From Vanessa cardui (lineage: Eukaryota; Arthropoda; Insecta; Lepidoptera; Nymphalidae), in assembly GCF_905220365.1 (NCBI RefSeq), contig NC_061127.1, forward strand, positions 8,308,001 to 8,372,000: a stretch of DNA of 64,000 bases, read 5' to 3'. The position numbers and the translations under genes were made by a program. Positions within the stretch are counted from its first letter, which is position 1; each line of letters starts with the position of its first letter. The notes under the pieces are model-generated. The model saw only the letters and a list, made by a program, of their open reading frames with translations. It searched no databases and was not told the origin of the DNA. Below are positions 47,560 through 57,604 of the stretch, in pieces.

Positions 47560-47835
47560 TGTTGACATTAACGCTGTAAGAATTATTAACTATTCCTTAC
47601 ATCGTCAATGTGCCACTAACCTTGGGAACTAAGATGTTATGTCCCTTGTGCCTGTAGTTACACTGGCTCACTCACCCTTCAGACCGGAACACAACAATAC
47701 TGAGTACTGTTGTTTGGCGGTAGAATAACTGATGAGTGGGTGGTACCTACCCAGACGGGCTTGCACAAAGCCCTACCACCAAGTAAAGTCCGTCCAGCAG
47801 TGGACGGAAATGAGCTGATGGATTGGATTGGATTT
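47560..47835 (+). repeat. LINE 3'-end repeat (RTE-like tail)
   Basis: Contains TTGGGAACTAAGATGTTATG, GGTGGTACCTACCCAGACGG and AAAGCCCTACCACCAAGTAA, and ends CAGCAGTGGACGGAAATGAG with GATTGGATT tail repeats. The end structure is that of RTE-type LINE tails. A worn copy of the first half is at 13750-13860. Confidence 0.55.
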
Positions 47836-47889
47836 AATTATTTACAATAAATAAAAAAATACAATGCCATAGAGCGCACGCAGGCAAGG

Positions 47890-48565
47890 TGTTTAAGGTC
47901 CACCTACGTTGGCATTGATGAGCTTCAAGTTGAGTTGGACAAAATGTTTCCTGAAGCTCCATCTACCATCCAGGATAAGGCCCTGATCCCTCATATGTGT
48001 CTGCGCCTTAATTACCGTCCCTTGGAGGGCGGTAGACGCTCCTCGAGGAGACCTTGACCGTGTATTAGGAGGACCTCCGTTTTAGTTAGAGAAACCTTTA
48101 AGACCAGCATCTCGATTCGATCCACAGTGAGTGACACTCCGACCTTAGGGCCGCCATCTGAAAGGTTCGCCCCGTCACCGTGATGAGGGCGTCGTCTATC
48201 CCTGGCCCTGTTTCCCGGAAATAGCTCCCTAACCAGTCGCAAGAGATCTGTCGGTAGTTATTCGGTAACAGGAGCGCCGTGTGTCCGGAGCTTCCCTCGC
48301 AAACCACCAAAGGCGCCCCTTTGGTGGTTTGCGAGCTTAGTTAGAGAAACCTTTAAGACCAGCATCTCGATTCGATCCACAGTGAGTGACACTCCGACCT
48401 TAGGGCCGCCATCTGAAAGGTTCGCCCCGTCACCGTGATGAGGGCGTCGTCTATCCCTGGCCCTGTTTCCCGGAAATAGCTCCCTAACCAGTCGCAAGAG
48501 ATCTGTCGGTAGTTATTCGGTAACAGGAGCGCCGTGTGTCCGGAGCTTCCCTCGCAAACCACCAA
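47890..48565 (-). pseudogene. R1-clade LINE reverse transcriptase relic, partly duplicated
   Basis: On the minus strand, across two frames, IDDALITVTGRTF corresponds to reverse transcriptase motif C (YADDTLVTVTG). VSLTVDRIEMLVLKVSLTKT and EVLLIHG match the following region of R1-clade enzymes (VDRIRxLGLxVALHKTEALLF). The first motif Asp context reads IDDA, and frameshifts separate the pieces. Part of it occurs twice because of the 255-bp duplication. Confidence 0.55.
48296..48335. repeat. Perfect 18-bp inverted repeat with 4-base loop (first copy)
   Basis: CTCGCAAACCACCAAAGG, loop CGCC, then the exact complement. The same hairpin ends the second unit at 48551-48590. The single-copy relative at 39775-40931 does not show it at this place. 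Confidence 0.85.
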
Positions 48566-48590
48566 AGGCGCCCCTTTGGTGGTTTGCGAG
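48551..48590. repeat. Perfect 18-bp inverted repeat with 4-base loop (second copy)
   Basis: Identical to the hairpin at 48296-48335, 255 bp further on, at the end of the second tandem unit. Confidence 0.85.
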
Positions 48591-49402
48591 CTTAGCTCTC
48601 TGCTTACTTAACGCCTTTTCTAAGTCCTTTGTCAACAGGCGATGTGCGGCCTACAGCTGTTCCTTTAAGTTTGTGTTGAGCACGTTGCGCCTGCGACAGC
48701 GAACGTATGCCCTCCGCGCCCGGTTTGACGGTGCCCGTAAACCTGCTATTTCGAGCGACCACCAATATACCTTAAGGCGCGCGATACCCTTCAAGCCGCC
48801 CTACGCCCTACTACAAGTAACGGATACCTAATCTACCCATTGATAAGGAAGCTTAAAGGGGATTCTCCTAACTTCGACAGTAGTTGTGTTAACTAAGTGT
48901 TTTTCATAGAATAACAGACAACGGTCTTTACTCAGTGTGATATTTTTCGATGCTTTGAATAATTTATTCTACTTAAGGATTTGTGGGAATTATAATAATT
49001 ACTTGAATTAGGTACGTGATGTATTGCTCAATTTGCCGCCCCCTGGGCGTACCGCCCGCGTGCGGTGCACTCGATGCACACCCGCTTACGGCGGCCCTGA
49101 TTGTAGTCTACTGACATAGTCTCTAATTAAAATTGTAGACAAGAGTAACTACTGTGTTTCGTGCCAGTTCTTCCGGACCATCTAAATGACACTTACTAGT
49201 TTCTGTAATTTTTAAGCTTGCTTGCTTATGTGTATATAAGTACAACTATTATAATCAAGCTAATCGATATAAAGCATCGTAAAGTTATTTTAATATATTT
49301 TATATTCGTATATATATTTTCCATGGGATTTATTTTGAAATCATTGAAATAATTATAAAATATTAGATTTCACACAGAAATATAATGTGTATAATGTAAT
49401 CA

Positions 49403-49472
49403 GTGCAGGTTTGAACCCGCAATCATCGGTTAAGATGCACGCGTTCTAACCACTGGGCCATCTCGACTCGAC
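49403..49472 (-). repeat. SINE head fragment (family of copies A and B)
   Basis: Minus strand: GATGGCCCAGTGGTTAGAAC through GGGTTCAAACCTG. Only the tRNA-like head remains; the body is lost. Confidence 0.7.
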
Positions 49473-49583
49473 ATATTTAACATAATTTCCTCCTTTTTGG
49501 AAGTCAGTTATAATATGTTGTGGTCAGAAAAATATTATTTTTATATATAATTGAAAAAGGTTAATTTCCAATTAAATTAATCA

Positions 49584-49846
49584 TCAGTACATACTATGTA
49601 TAAAACAAAGTCGCTTATAGTTGACATTCCCTATGTATGCTTAGGTCTTAAAGATACACAACGGATTTTGATACGGTCTTTTTTAATAGATAGAGTGATT
49701 CGAGAGGAAGTTTTTTTATAATACACGGATAGTATAGTAATGAAACACAATTTTATATGTTTCTAATGTGATGTCGTAAATAAACAAATTTTGTAGAATA
49801 TTTGGTATCAGTATTGCACCCGTGTGAAGCCGGGGCGGGTCGCTAG
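49584..49846 (+). mobile_element. Short non-autonomous Helitron, 263 bp
   Basis: Starts TCAGTACATACTATG after a host A and ends GGCGGGTCGCTAG before a host T. The 3' end has the GC-rich GAAGCCGGGGCGGGTC preceding CTAG. A sister copy lies at 56673-56924. Confidence 0.65.
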
Positions 49847-49883
49847 TTAACATATTAACTAACATCTTAGGGACGGAATACCT

Positions 49884-49990
49884 GTATAATACGACACAAC
49901 TTAGATGTATCTGCAAATTCAATAAACCGAGTAATGCTGATTCACCCAACCAATAGAAATAGCTCCATAGCGATGAATCTTTCAACGATT
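49884..49990. repeat. Partial copy of the MITE at 7423-7764
   Basis: Shares TACGACACAACTTAGATGT at one end and CCAATAGAAATAGCTCC in the interior (complement of the 7670-7690 segment). The second terminus is absent. Confidence 0.55.
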
Positions 49991-51014
49991 TTAGTGGAGT
50001 TATTGAAAATGAGGATATATATGTTTGTATAGAAATTTAAAAAGCCTCATAATAATATAAAAAGTTGTTGGTTTTTATATTATCATTAGTTGTATAAATG
50101 CTACCAATTTATTTCTTCTTCTTTTAAATTTTTAAATATTGATTTTTTTATTATTATCAATCGCTCAAATCAAATAAGATAATTATCAAATCAAAAAATA
50201 GGTATTAGTAAAGTTATTTAATTATGTGACCATTCATTTTGCCATCAAGTTCATGTAAATCGACGTGTCAAGTTGACTTATATATTAAGTCTTATGATAT
50301 TACAAGTAACGTTTGCGTAAAGATCATATTCAATAAGGCAATCTTAGAGAAATAACTCTGACTGAGCGAAGTGCGTTAGAGCATTTCTTCCCTAAAAAAG
50401 GTCAAAATTCTTTGCCTTAAAAAAGTGAATGTTTTTTCGTCGTATTATAGTTCCTCAAAGACAAAACATACAATCAATACTCCTAGAGGTTTGTTATTTG
50501 GTTGGTTTTAAATATTTACGTATTAAATTAAATACTTTGAACATAGAGACCGACTAAGGCTTGTAATCCCATCGTAATGAATCTTGAGACTATTAACTAC
50601 TTAATAATGAATGCAATCAATTTCTGAAACTAATTTTACTCTTAGAATGTGTAATCTATGTTATAGCATATATAACGGGTGATTCAGTATTAATAATCAG
50701 TAAATAGTAATTAATAACTAATCAGGCCAGGTACTCGTAATGATAATTATACACACATGGTACATACATTCAGGTAATATATGGGGCTCTGACTGTAATA
50801 CATTTTATAAATAATAAATTTTATACCCGGGTGGTAATGGCTATTCTCAAAGTACTCATAAAAAATATGCCATCATGACCAGGAAGACATTTAATTTGTC
50901 TTTACGCTTGTAATATTGATAAATTATTTTCTACCCGATGAGATGTAGAGCTTTGGGCGACGACGCTATTTCTCTTGAGATATTTCTTTTGTGCGATTAA
51001 TACTATTTGAAAAT
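49991..51014. other. Intergenic AT-rich stretch
   Basis: No gene, no long ORF and no repeat family I recognise. Confidence 0.5.
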
Positions 51015-51145
51015 ATTTATTAACATAAGAATTAACAACATTAAATGCTTAAATCTTGACGTGGAATGGTGGCAAGAATGCTAGCAGCATTTCCCCGTTG
51101 AATCGCAATTCCGATCCTCTGTGCAAAAAACGAACCAGCCCTGAT
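51015..51145. repeat. Dispersed repeat, second copy of 3195-3400
   Basis: Shares TATTAACATAAGAATTAAC, GTGGAATGGTGGCAAGAATG and GAATCGCAATTCCGATCCTC with the copy at 3195-3400. A 40-bp internal block is missing here. Confidence 0.6.
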
Positions 51146-51439
51146 TAATTGCTTATTTTTTCAAACATTTTCACATAGATTAGATAAAAACCAGTCCAAA
51201 GTGCAGGGAGTCTTTATTGCACGGCACGTGCATCGAATCATCCTCACATGCATCGATTAATGGCGGTATAACCATCCAAAACGGCGCAACTTAGTGACTC
51301 AGAGTAGTAACGGGCCACTGCGTCACTGGTGCCAGAAGTTGCGCTCGCCAATCCGCATGCCCAGTATGGTCACTATTATGGGTATTATCATGGTAAGTCC
51401 AATACACCCACTGCCATTGGTGACGTACTGAAGACGAAC

Positions 51440-52850
51440 GATTAGATGAGATGAATTCGTGGTGCAGCTGGAAGAGGAACTAAAGTACATTAGATGGTAT
51501 CTTGTAGGTCTATGTGTAGTTCAAAGGGAGGGCGAGGACAAGATCACCTTACATACTGACCACCATATGTACTTCAGGGACGGAGACCAGCAATCCTAAG
51601 GTTTAAGAGTTTCTGGTTCATAAGAACCTCATTAACAACGTTGTCGAAATCTCCAGTGTGTCGACAAGGGTTGCATACCTCATTATTAAGCTAAAATATT
51701 AACGGCTAAGACATCTTACACTTGAGTTTTGCAGATGATGTCGTTATTACAGCAGAATCGTTGCAGAATTTACAACTGATGCTGCATAGCTTGATTGACG
51801 TTTCTCCGGATGCAATCGGGAAGATGCGACATTTTTCTTTTTGTATTTATTTTAAAGAACTTATAGCTTACCTTATAGCCTAGACCACAAGTATATTAAA
51901 ATATCAAAAACTCTGTAAGTTACTGCAAAATGAGGTTTCAAAATGACAATTTAGTTTTTCGCTCGAAAACGCCTTGTCTGACGACACTGTTGTCTGTCAC
52001 TGGCCCACTCATTGTACTTGTCCTCACTGGCTTTCATACTTGTGCATTTTTTCTCGTCCTTTCAGATACTTTTTTGTAAACATTTTAAAAGGACTATCGA
52101 TACTCCGAAAAAACACCGTGCTGGCATATATTTTGTGTTAATGCGATCATCTATTTAAAGAAAGTTTTTAAATAAATGACTTCTGACTCAAAACTGAAAT
52201 AAAAGTGGTTTCAAGATGAAAAGCGCAATCTGGAGTCTGCTTTGACAAACCCAATTTCCTTTTTAATTCGAAAAACGCAATTAATTTTTGTTTCAATGTT
52301 CACTCTTTTACAACTATAGCCACAAACAAGTGGTCATAACAGGAGTGACGTCACTAAACGCTAAATAGTGTATTTGAGATACGTATATATGAAACGGATT
52401 TCACATTACTTTAGCTCGTAATTATTGTTAAAAAACAGAATTATATCAAATATAAACCTTGCAATGGGCCTTCTTTTATATTTTTTTTAACATTTTAATA
52501 GCAACATTTTCATAAATATTATATTTGCATGTTCCCTATTGGATAAGAACAAGGTCATGATTACCGATCTCGTTAGTCCGGATCTCTATGTACTAAACCT
52601 TTAGAAGTTGTTCGAGAGTACTTATAGATCAGGCAAAACTAGGTAGAAACAGCTGTTAGGACAAGAAGGCTCTAGAGTGGGGTCAGATAATCAATAAGCA
52701 TAGAGTAGGACGCCATGTGGTATGGCGGAACGATGATATACGGTGGCTACTAGGAAGTGAATGAGAAGGGTCGAAGATCGGGCTTAGTGACGCGCCTTGA
52801 GGCCTATGTCCAACAGTAGTCTAATATAGGCTGTTTATGGTGATGATGAA
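51440..52850 (+). pseudogene. Decayed RTE-type LINE
   Basis: At 51720-51815 a plus frame reads LSFADDVVITAESLQNLQLM, i.e. reverse transcriptase motif C (FADD) of RTE-type elements. Near 52720-52830 comes the C-terminal/3' end type sequence (WRNDDIRWLLGSE region, then AGGCCTATGTCCAACAGTAG and GGCTG with a GATGATGA tail). Many stops and a T-rich insertion separate the pieces. Boundaries are approximate. Confidence 0.6.
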
Positions 52851-53012
52851 TTTAGTTTAATTATATAGATAGTATATAAGCCGAGCCGAAGTTTATATTC
52901 GGGTTTGAGAATACGCGGTTTGTGGAGAGAATAGACCATCAACGAAACAATTAATAAATGATTAAGGAAGTTGTAGGGTTCTTAGATTTTCGCGATTATT
53001 ACACATTGGTAT

Positions 53013-53122
53013 AAAACTAGTTTTAACGGATTTAAATCGCGTATATTAATTATTTTTATCATCCCGACGTTTCGAGCACTTTACAGCGTTCGTGGTCACG
53101 GGTAAAACTAGTTTTATTTCAA
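53013..53122. repeat. Truncated copy of the foldback MITE at 42576-42750
   Basis: Retains AAACTAGTTTTAACGG, ATTAATTATTTTTATCATCC and TCGAGCACTTTACAGCG..., then jumps to AAACTAGTTTTATTTCAAA, so most of the right arm has been lost. Confidence 0.65.
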
Positions 53123-55444
53123 ATTGTAGGGGTATTGTTCCTAGCTCACTTGTAACTCTTCTTGGTAATAAAATGACATTCGTTTGCTTGTCGGATCGGA
53201 GTTAATTTATTTTAAAATGTAAAATAGAATTACTCAATGATAAAATTACTCTATATATTTACAATTTCCAAAGAAGACGCCTACATTTCAACTAACAAAA
53301 ACTAATAAAACGATAAATATTAAGTTGTCTAAAATGCTAATTATGTATAACATATATTCTTGGTCGTGGCACCGACACGGATTTCTTGGATTGGTTAAAT
53401 CCAAGCACAATTATTTTAAAATAGTCGAACATATGTAACCAAATTTTCCATTGTATTTTTAAAAAGTTTTTTGATGAGACAATATGTCAATAATAACCTA
53501 TATCAAAATTACATGTTGATTACTTGTTTTATCAATTAAAATATTAATTTATGTACTTACTAGATAAAACATGATTACAATTCTAAAGAAGGCTATTTTT
53601 ATTTATTAATTGATGGTCATGATGAATCGTCAATAAATAAAACTAAAACGCACATACTGCCTCTTTCTAAGTATAATAAATTGCTTTAGAATTTACAATA
53701 TCCACATTACATATATTTATTATGGGTACTTTTAACAAACCTTTCACTTTTAAATTAATCCTCTACACGAAAAATATGAATCTACAAAAGTAATTCTTTT
53801 AAATAGCATTAACATCTTGTTTAAATATTGATTATCGCTAACTAATCTTATATCAACGCAATTCCGCAGCTCTTCAATCAGATTTTTATTGTTGGTATTG
53901 TTTTATGTGGGTAGGACCACATTAACCCGTTCCCCCCCCAAGGCTCTGGGTGCCTTCCTGAAGGTATCATTTACATCGGGACAGATTATTTATTTAAGAT
54001 AGTGCGATAATATACGTATCTGTTACTAAGAAAAGATTCACTATACGGATTATAATATATTATATCGCACACTAAGAAGACTAGTAAAAAAAGGAAATAG
54101 ATAAAATTGTTTTATAATTGTTTTATGATAAAATTTTATTGATAAAAACCGTGGCTTTTTTTATAATACGATGTACTTAATAAAAAGAGACAACTACGAC
54201 ATTTATTACGATTGACAGAATCGTACTTACCTTGTCTCGTTTTGAAATACATCAATTGATAATAATAAGTTCAAAACACGCACATACTTAATTTTCGTTG
54301 GAACTGTGTGTAAAAATATGTAATACGGTTGGTTCTAATGTATTAATTTAATGACTATATGAATGTACTATCTTTGCACCTAATCAATAGCGTTATTTAT
54401 GATATCGCTCCGTATATAATTTAGTATCCAATAAACGTTTGGTTACGATGGCATTTCCTGATTTATTAAAATTTAATATAATTTAATTGATAATTTACTA
54501 CAAATTATCAATTGTTAAAAGTGGAGTGAACTGCGTCCTTGTAATTATAAGGCTATTTCTATACTTCTGTCGTTGTACAAAATAATTGAAACAACTACGA
54601 GTATATCAAATCAACTTCTAGTTCACTCTGGTATAAATTATATTTTTTATGGTAAACAATTTATCATTATGGGTCATTCAACGACTAATACTTAACTAAT
54701 ACGAATATAATTGATAGTGTTTTGTGATTTATCCGAAGTATTTGATTGTGAAGAGCACATAACATTTTGTATGAGCTCAAACTTTACAGCATTAAAATCA
54801 TTTATGCAGGATTAGCCGTTTAATTTGATTTTTTTAGGGAATTATGAGCAAAATATTTATTTAGCCGTTACTAAAACGAAAGTCTTGTCTCTTTTGAATA
54901 AAATATATTTGAGGCACCCTAAATATGCATTAGTGACATCTTACAAACTGATTTTCCCATAGAAATGAGCAGTTTGGAAAGTTCGGAACCAGACAATATG
55001 AACTAAAAATTTAGTATCTATTCATAATTAGACTACCATAGATAAGACAATGGTATTGCTGATCTAAATGTGTATCACACAAAAGTTTGCATATTTTGAT
55101 TGTAAAATCACTTAAGATTTTTTTTTGTTATATTTATACACTCTGTGTATATCTAATATATTATAATTATTTTGTTAATTTATTAGGTATAATTTTTTTT
55201 GTCATGTTTTTTTTTCTATACAATTGAAAAATTCAATTCGACCCCTACCGTGGGTGCGCCAGCTGACGCTTGGTTCAGTTATAGATATTTCGAGATAAAT
55301 AGAAAAATAAGGTGAACAGTCGGCGTAAAATCACTGCCGAAAATGCAACGCTACCTCCCGGACTATAAGTTGAAAAATGACAGAAACTGAAAAGCGACAA
55401 TTAGAATAAGTGGTTTTAATTGGTAAAGTTCTTGTTAATATTAA
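53123..55444. other. Intergenic AT-rich stretch
   Basis: About 2.3 kb with no supportable gene, ORF or known repeat, apart from a short C-run near 53930-53940. Confidence 0.5.
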
Positions 55445-55729
55445 TCCTACTACTATTATAAAGGCGAAAGTTTGTATCTATGGATGTATGGATGTTTGTT
55501 ACTCTTTCACGTAAAAACTACTGAATGGATTTGAATGAAACTTTACCACAATATCGCTTATACATCAGAATAACACATAGGCTACAATTTTTGAGGTTTC
55601 TAATGTGAGGTCGTAAAAAAACACATTTTTTGCGCTTACATTGCAAACGCTGACTGAATCCTACAAGATAGATCAAAACAATGTTAGTACATAGTACACA
55701 GTATTGTACAACTTAAAAAGGTCTACAAT

Positions 55730-56323
55730 AAATAAAAATTTTAACAAAAAGAAAAACCGACTTCAAACAAAACACTATTGTAAAACAAATGAATATGCAC
55801 GAAAAAGTAATAAAAATAATTGCGTATTCAACATATTTTTTAGAGTCTTCCTAAGTTAAATGAAATGAAAAATATTAGACTACTTAAAAGTCGATTAACG
55901 ATTATATAATGTAGTTATAGTTATTGGTATATTTGGAGCCGGTGTCAGCCACGGTGCCCTTGCCCCAACAATCAAAAGAAAGAAGCGATACGAGCCCCTT
56001 GATTGATCCAGTATATTATTGTATAAAAGGTAATTTGTAAAAAACATATTTGTTAAAGTATTCTCGTATTGTTTTTTGATAGATATACTGTAGGGTTTTA
56101 TTTGCTGACACCGACTCCAAATATAACAATAATTATAACTACATTATATAATCGTTAATCGACTTTTAAGTAGTCTAATATTTTTCATTTCATTTAACTT
56201 AGGAAGACTCTAAAAAATATGTTGAATACGCAATTATTTTTATTACTTTTTCGTGCATATCCATTTGTTTTAAAATAGTGTTTTGTTTGAAGTCGGTTTT
56301 TCTTTTTGTTAAAATTTTTATTT
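55730..56323. repeat. Large inverted repeat, arms about 220 bp
   Basis: Arms 55730-55949 and 56104-56323 are near-complementary, from AAATAAAAATTTTAAC at one edge to GTCAGC at the other, with a spacer of 154 bp. Both arms are the 3' part of the AACCGACTTC family (compare 2950-3160), so two copies sit head to head. Confidence 0.8.
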
Positions 56324-56672
56324 ATTTTTTGATTTTAAGTGAAGCTGATGTTGACTAACTATTTTTTTTAATATGGATAGATTAAGCTTTCCGTTTATAT
56401 GAGTCAGAAACTACTTCGAGGACAATTTCAAAGGAAACTTGCGAATAAAGCAAAAATAGACTTTCGAAAATGCGGATTTAATACGTCACGCGGCGTAAAC
56501 TACAAGGATCCCTCGAAAGAGCTGTAATCGAACTCAGCAAAAAACCTTTGAAAAAGACTAACTATATTTCGGACATCATATGACATCACATCACATACAC
56601 GAAATTTGATTAAAGATAGTAAGAAATTCTGCCCCATATCGTACCCTAACTGCGAGCCGTATAGGAGTTCCA

Positions 56673-56924
56673 TCACTACATAGTATAAAACAAAGTCGCT
56701 TTCTCTGTCCCTATATCTTTAAATCTACGCAACGGATTTTGATGCGGGTTTTTTTAAAAGATAGTGTGATTCAAGGGGAAGGTTTGTGTATATAATACAT
56801 GAACAAAATAGTAAAGAAACACTGATAATTTTAGAAGTTTGCGATGTGATGTCGTAAATAAACAAATTCTGTAGTATATTTAGTATCAGTATTGCACCCG
56901 TGCGAAGCCGGGGTGGGTAGCTAG
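56673..56924 (+). mobile_element. Short Helitron nested in the larger Helitron
   Basis: Starts TCACTACATAGTATAAAAC after A and ends GGTGGGTAGCTAG before T. It matches the copy at 49584-49846 along its length (AACAAAGTCGCTT, GATGTCGTAAATAAACAAAT, AGTATTGCACCCGTG). Confidence 0.65.
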
Positions 56925-57039
56925 TTGATTATAATATTCGACTATGATAATTACATAAACATAACCACATTACGGAAGGTGACTCAAATATCCAAATAAC
57001 CTATAAATAAAAGATTCGACTGAGTATCGCTAACGTGCT

Positions 57040-57432
57040 CCTCAGAATTGTTCCGTTCCCTTCCGTTCCGTTACTTTGTCATGGATCCTGTGCTCAGAAC
57101 CTTACCAAACTTTTACCAAATTACCCTTGAAGTATATATTTTATAATAAAAAAAGAATTATCAAAATTGGTTAACGTGATTTTCAGTTATTCACCAATTT
57201 GTCGCTTATATACATAATGCAAATTTAAGACTTATGTCGTTTTCATATGGATACCATCATCGGAAAAAAATAAAAAAAAAATGGGACCCCACGGGAAGCA
57301 CTACCTTTCAAACAAGAAAAAAAATATCAAAATCGGTCCACCCAGTGAAAAGTTATGAGGTAACAAACATAAAAAAAAAAACAAAAAAATACAGACGAAT
57401 TGATAACCTCCTCCTTTTGGAAGTCGGTTGAA
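57040..57432 (-). repeat. 5' part of an AACCGACTTC-family element
   Basis: Minus strand: AACCGACTTCCAAAAGGAGG at 57432 inward, then the segment with CCTCATAACTTTTCACTGGG and AATTTGCATTATGTATATAAG, matching 2544-2850. It is the complement of the pieces at 55755-56298, separated from them by the nested Helitron. Confidence 0.6.
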
Positions 57433-57604
57433 AAAGTCTGTGATAGTATATGTTTATCTTTTAGGAATAACCCACAATAACCATTTTTTATCCTTTACTT
57501 TGTACGAGAAATAATGACTTATTTACGAAGCGATTTTAAGCGATTACTAGACTAGACGGGACGAACCTGAAGTCCACGCGAACGAAGTCGCGGGCAAAAG
57601 CTAG

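Larger units (their letters stand above)
48082..48591. repeat. Exact 255-bp tandem duplication, two units
   Basis: Units 48082-48336 and 48337-48591 appear identical by eye; the 70-codon minus-strand ORFs within them (48098-48310 and 48353-48565) translate to the same sequence. Each unit ends in the 40-bp hairpin described separately. Flanks share TTAG microhomology. Confidence 0.85.
47890..49099. mobile_element. Left-truncated second copy of the hAT-like element
   Basis: Parallels 39775-40931 in the same orientation (CCTACGTTGGCATTGATGAG to CTTACGGCGGCCCTG). It retains the right terminus but no left inverted end is found, and it contains an internal 255-bp tandem duplication. It carries the same antisense R1-type relic. 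Confidence 0.65.
55445..57604 (+). mobile_element. Helitron, 2.16 kb, with other elements nested inside
   Basis: Starts TCCTACTACTATTATAAAGG after a host A and ends AAAGCTAG before a host T. The 3' hairpin (CGCGA ACGAAG TCGCG) is 11 bp before CTAG. The 5' region (GGCGAAAGTTTGTATC, ACTCTTTCACGTAAAAACTAC) is a familiar lepidopteran Helitron family. No Rep/helicase ORF. Inside lie AACCGACTTC-family pieces (55755-57432), a 220-bp inverted repeat, and a second Helitron (56673-56924). Confidence 0.65.

Noticed and set aside
57234..57431. 65-codon Lys-rich ORF
   Set aside because: It lies within an AACCGACTTC-family repeat and owes its frame to A-runs.
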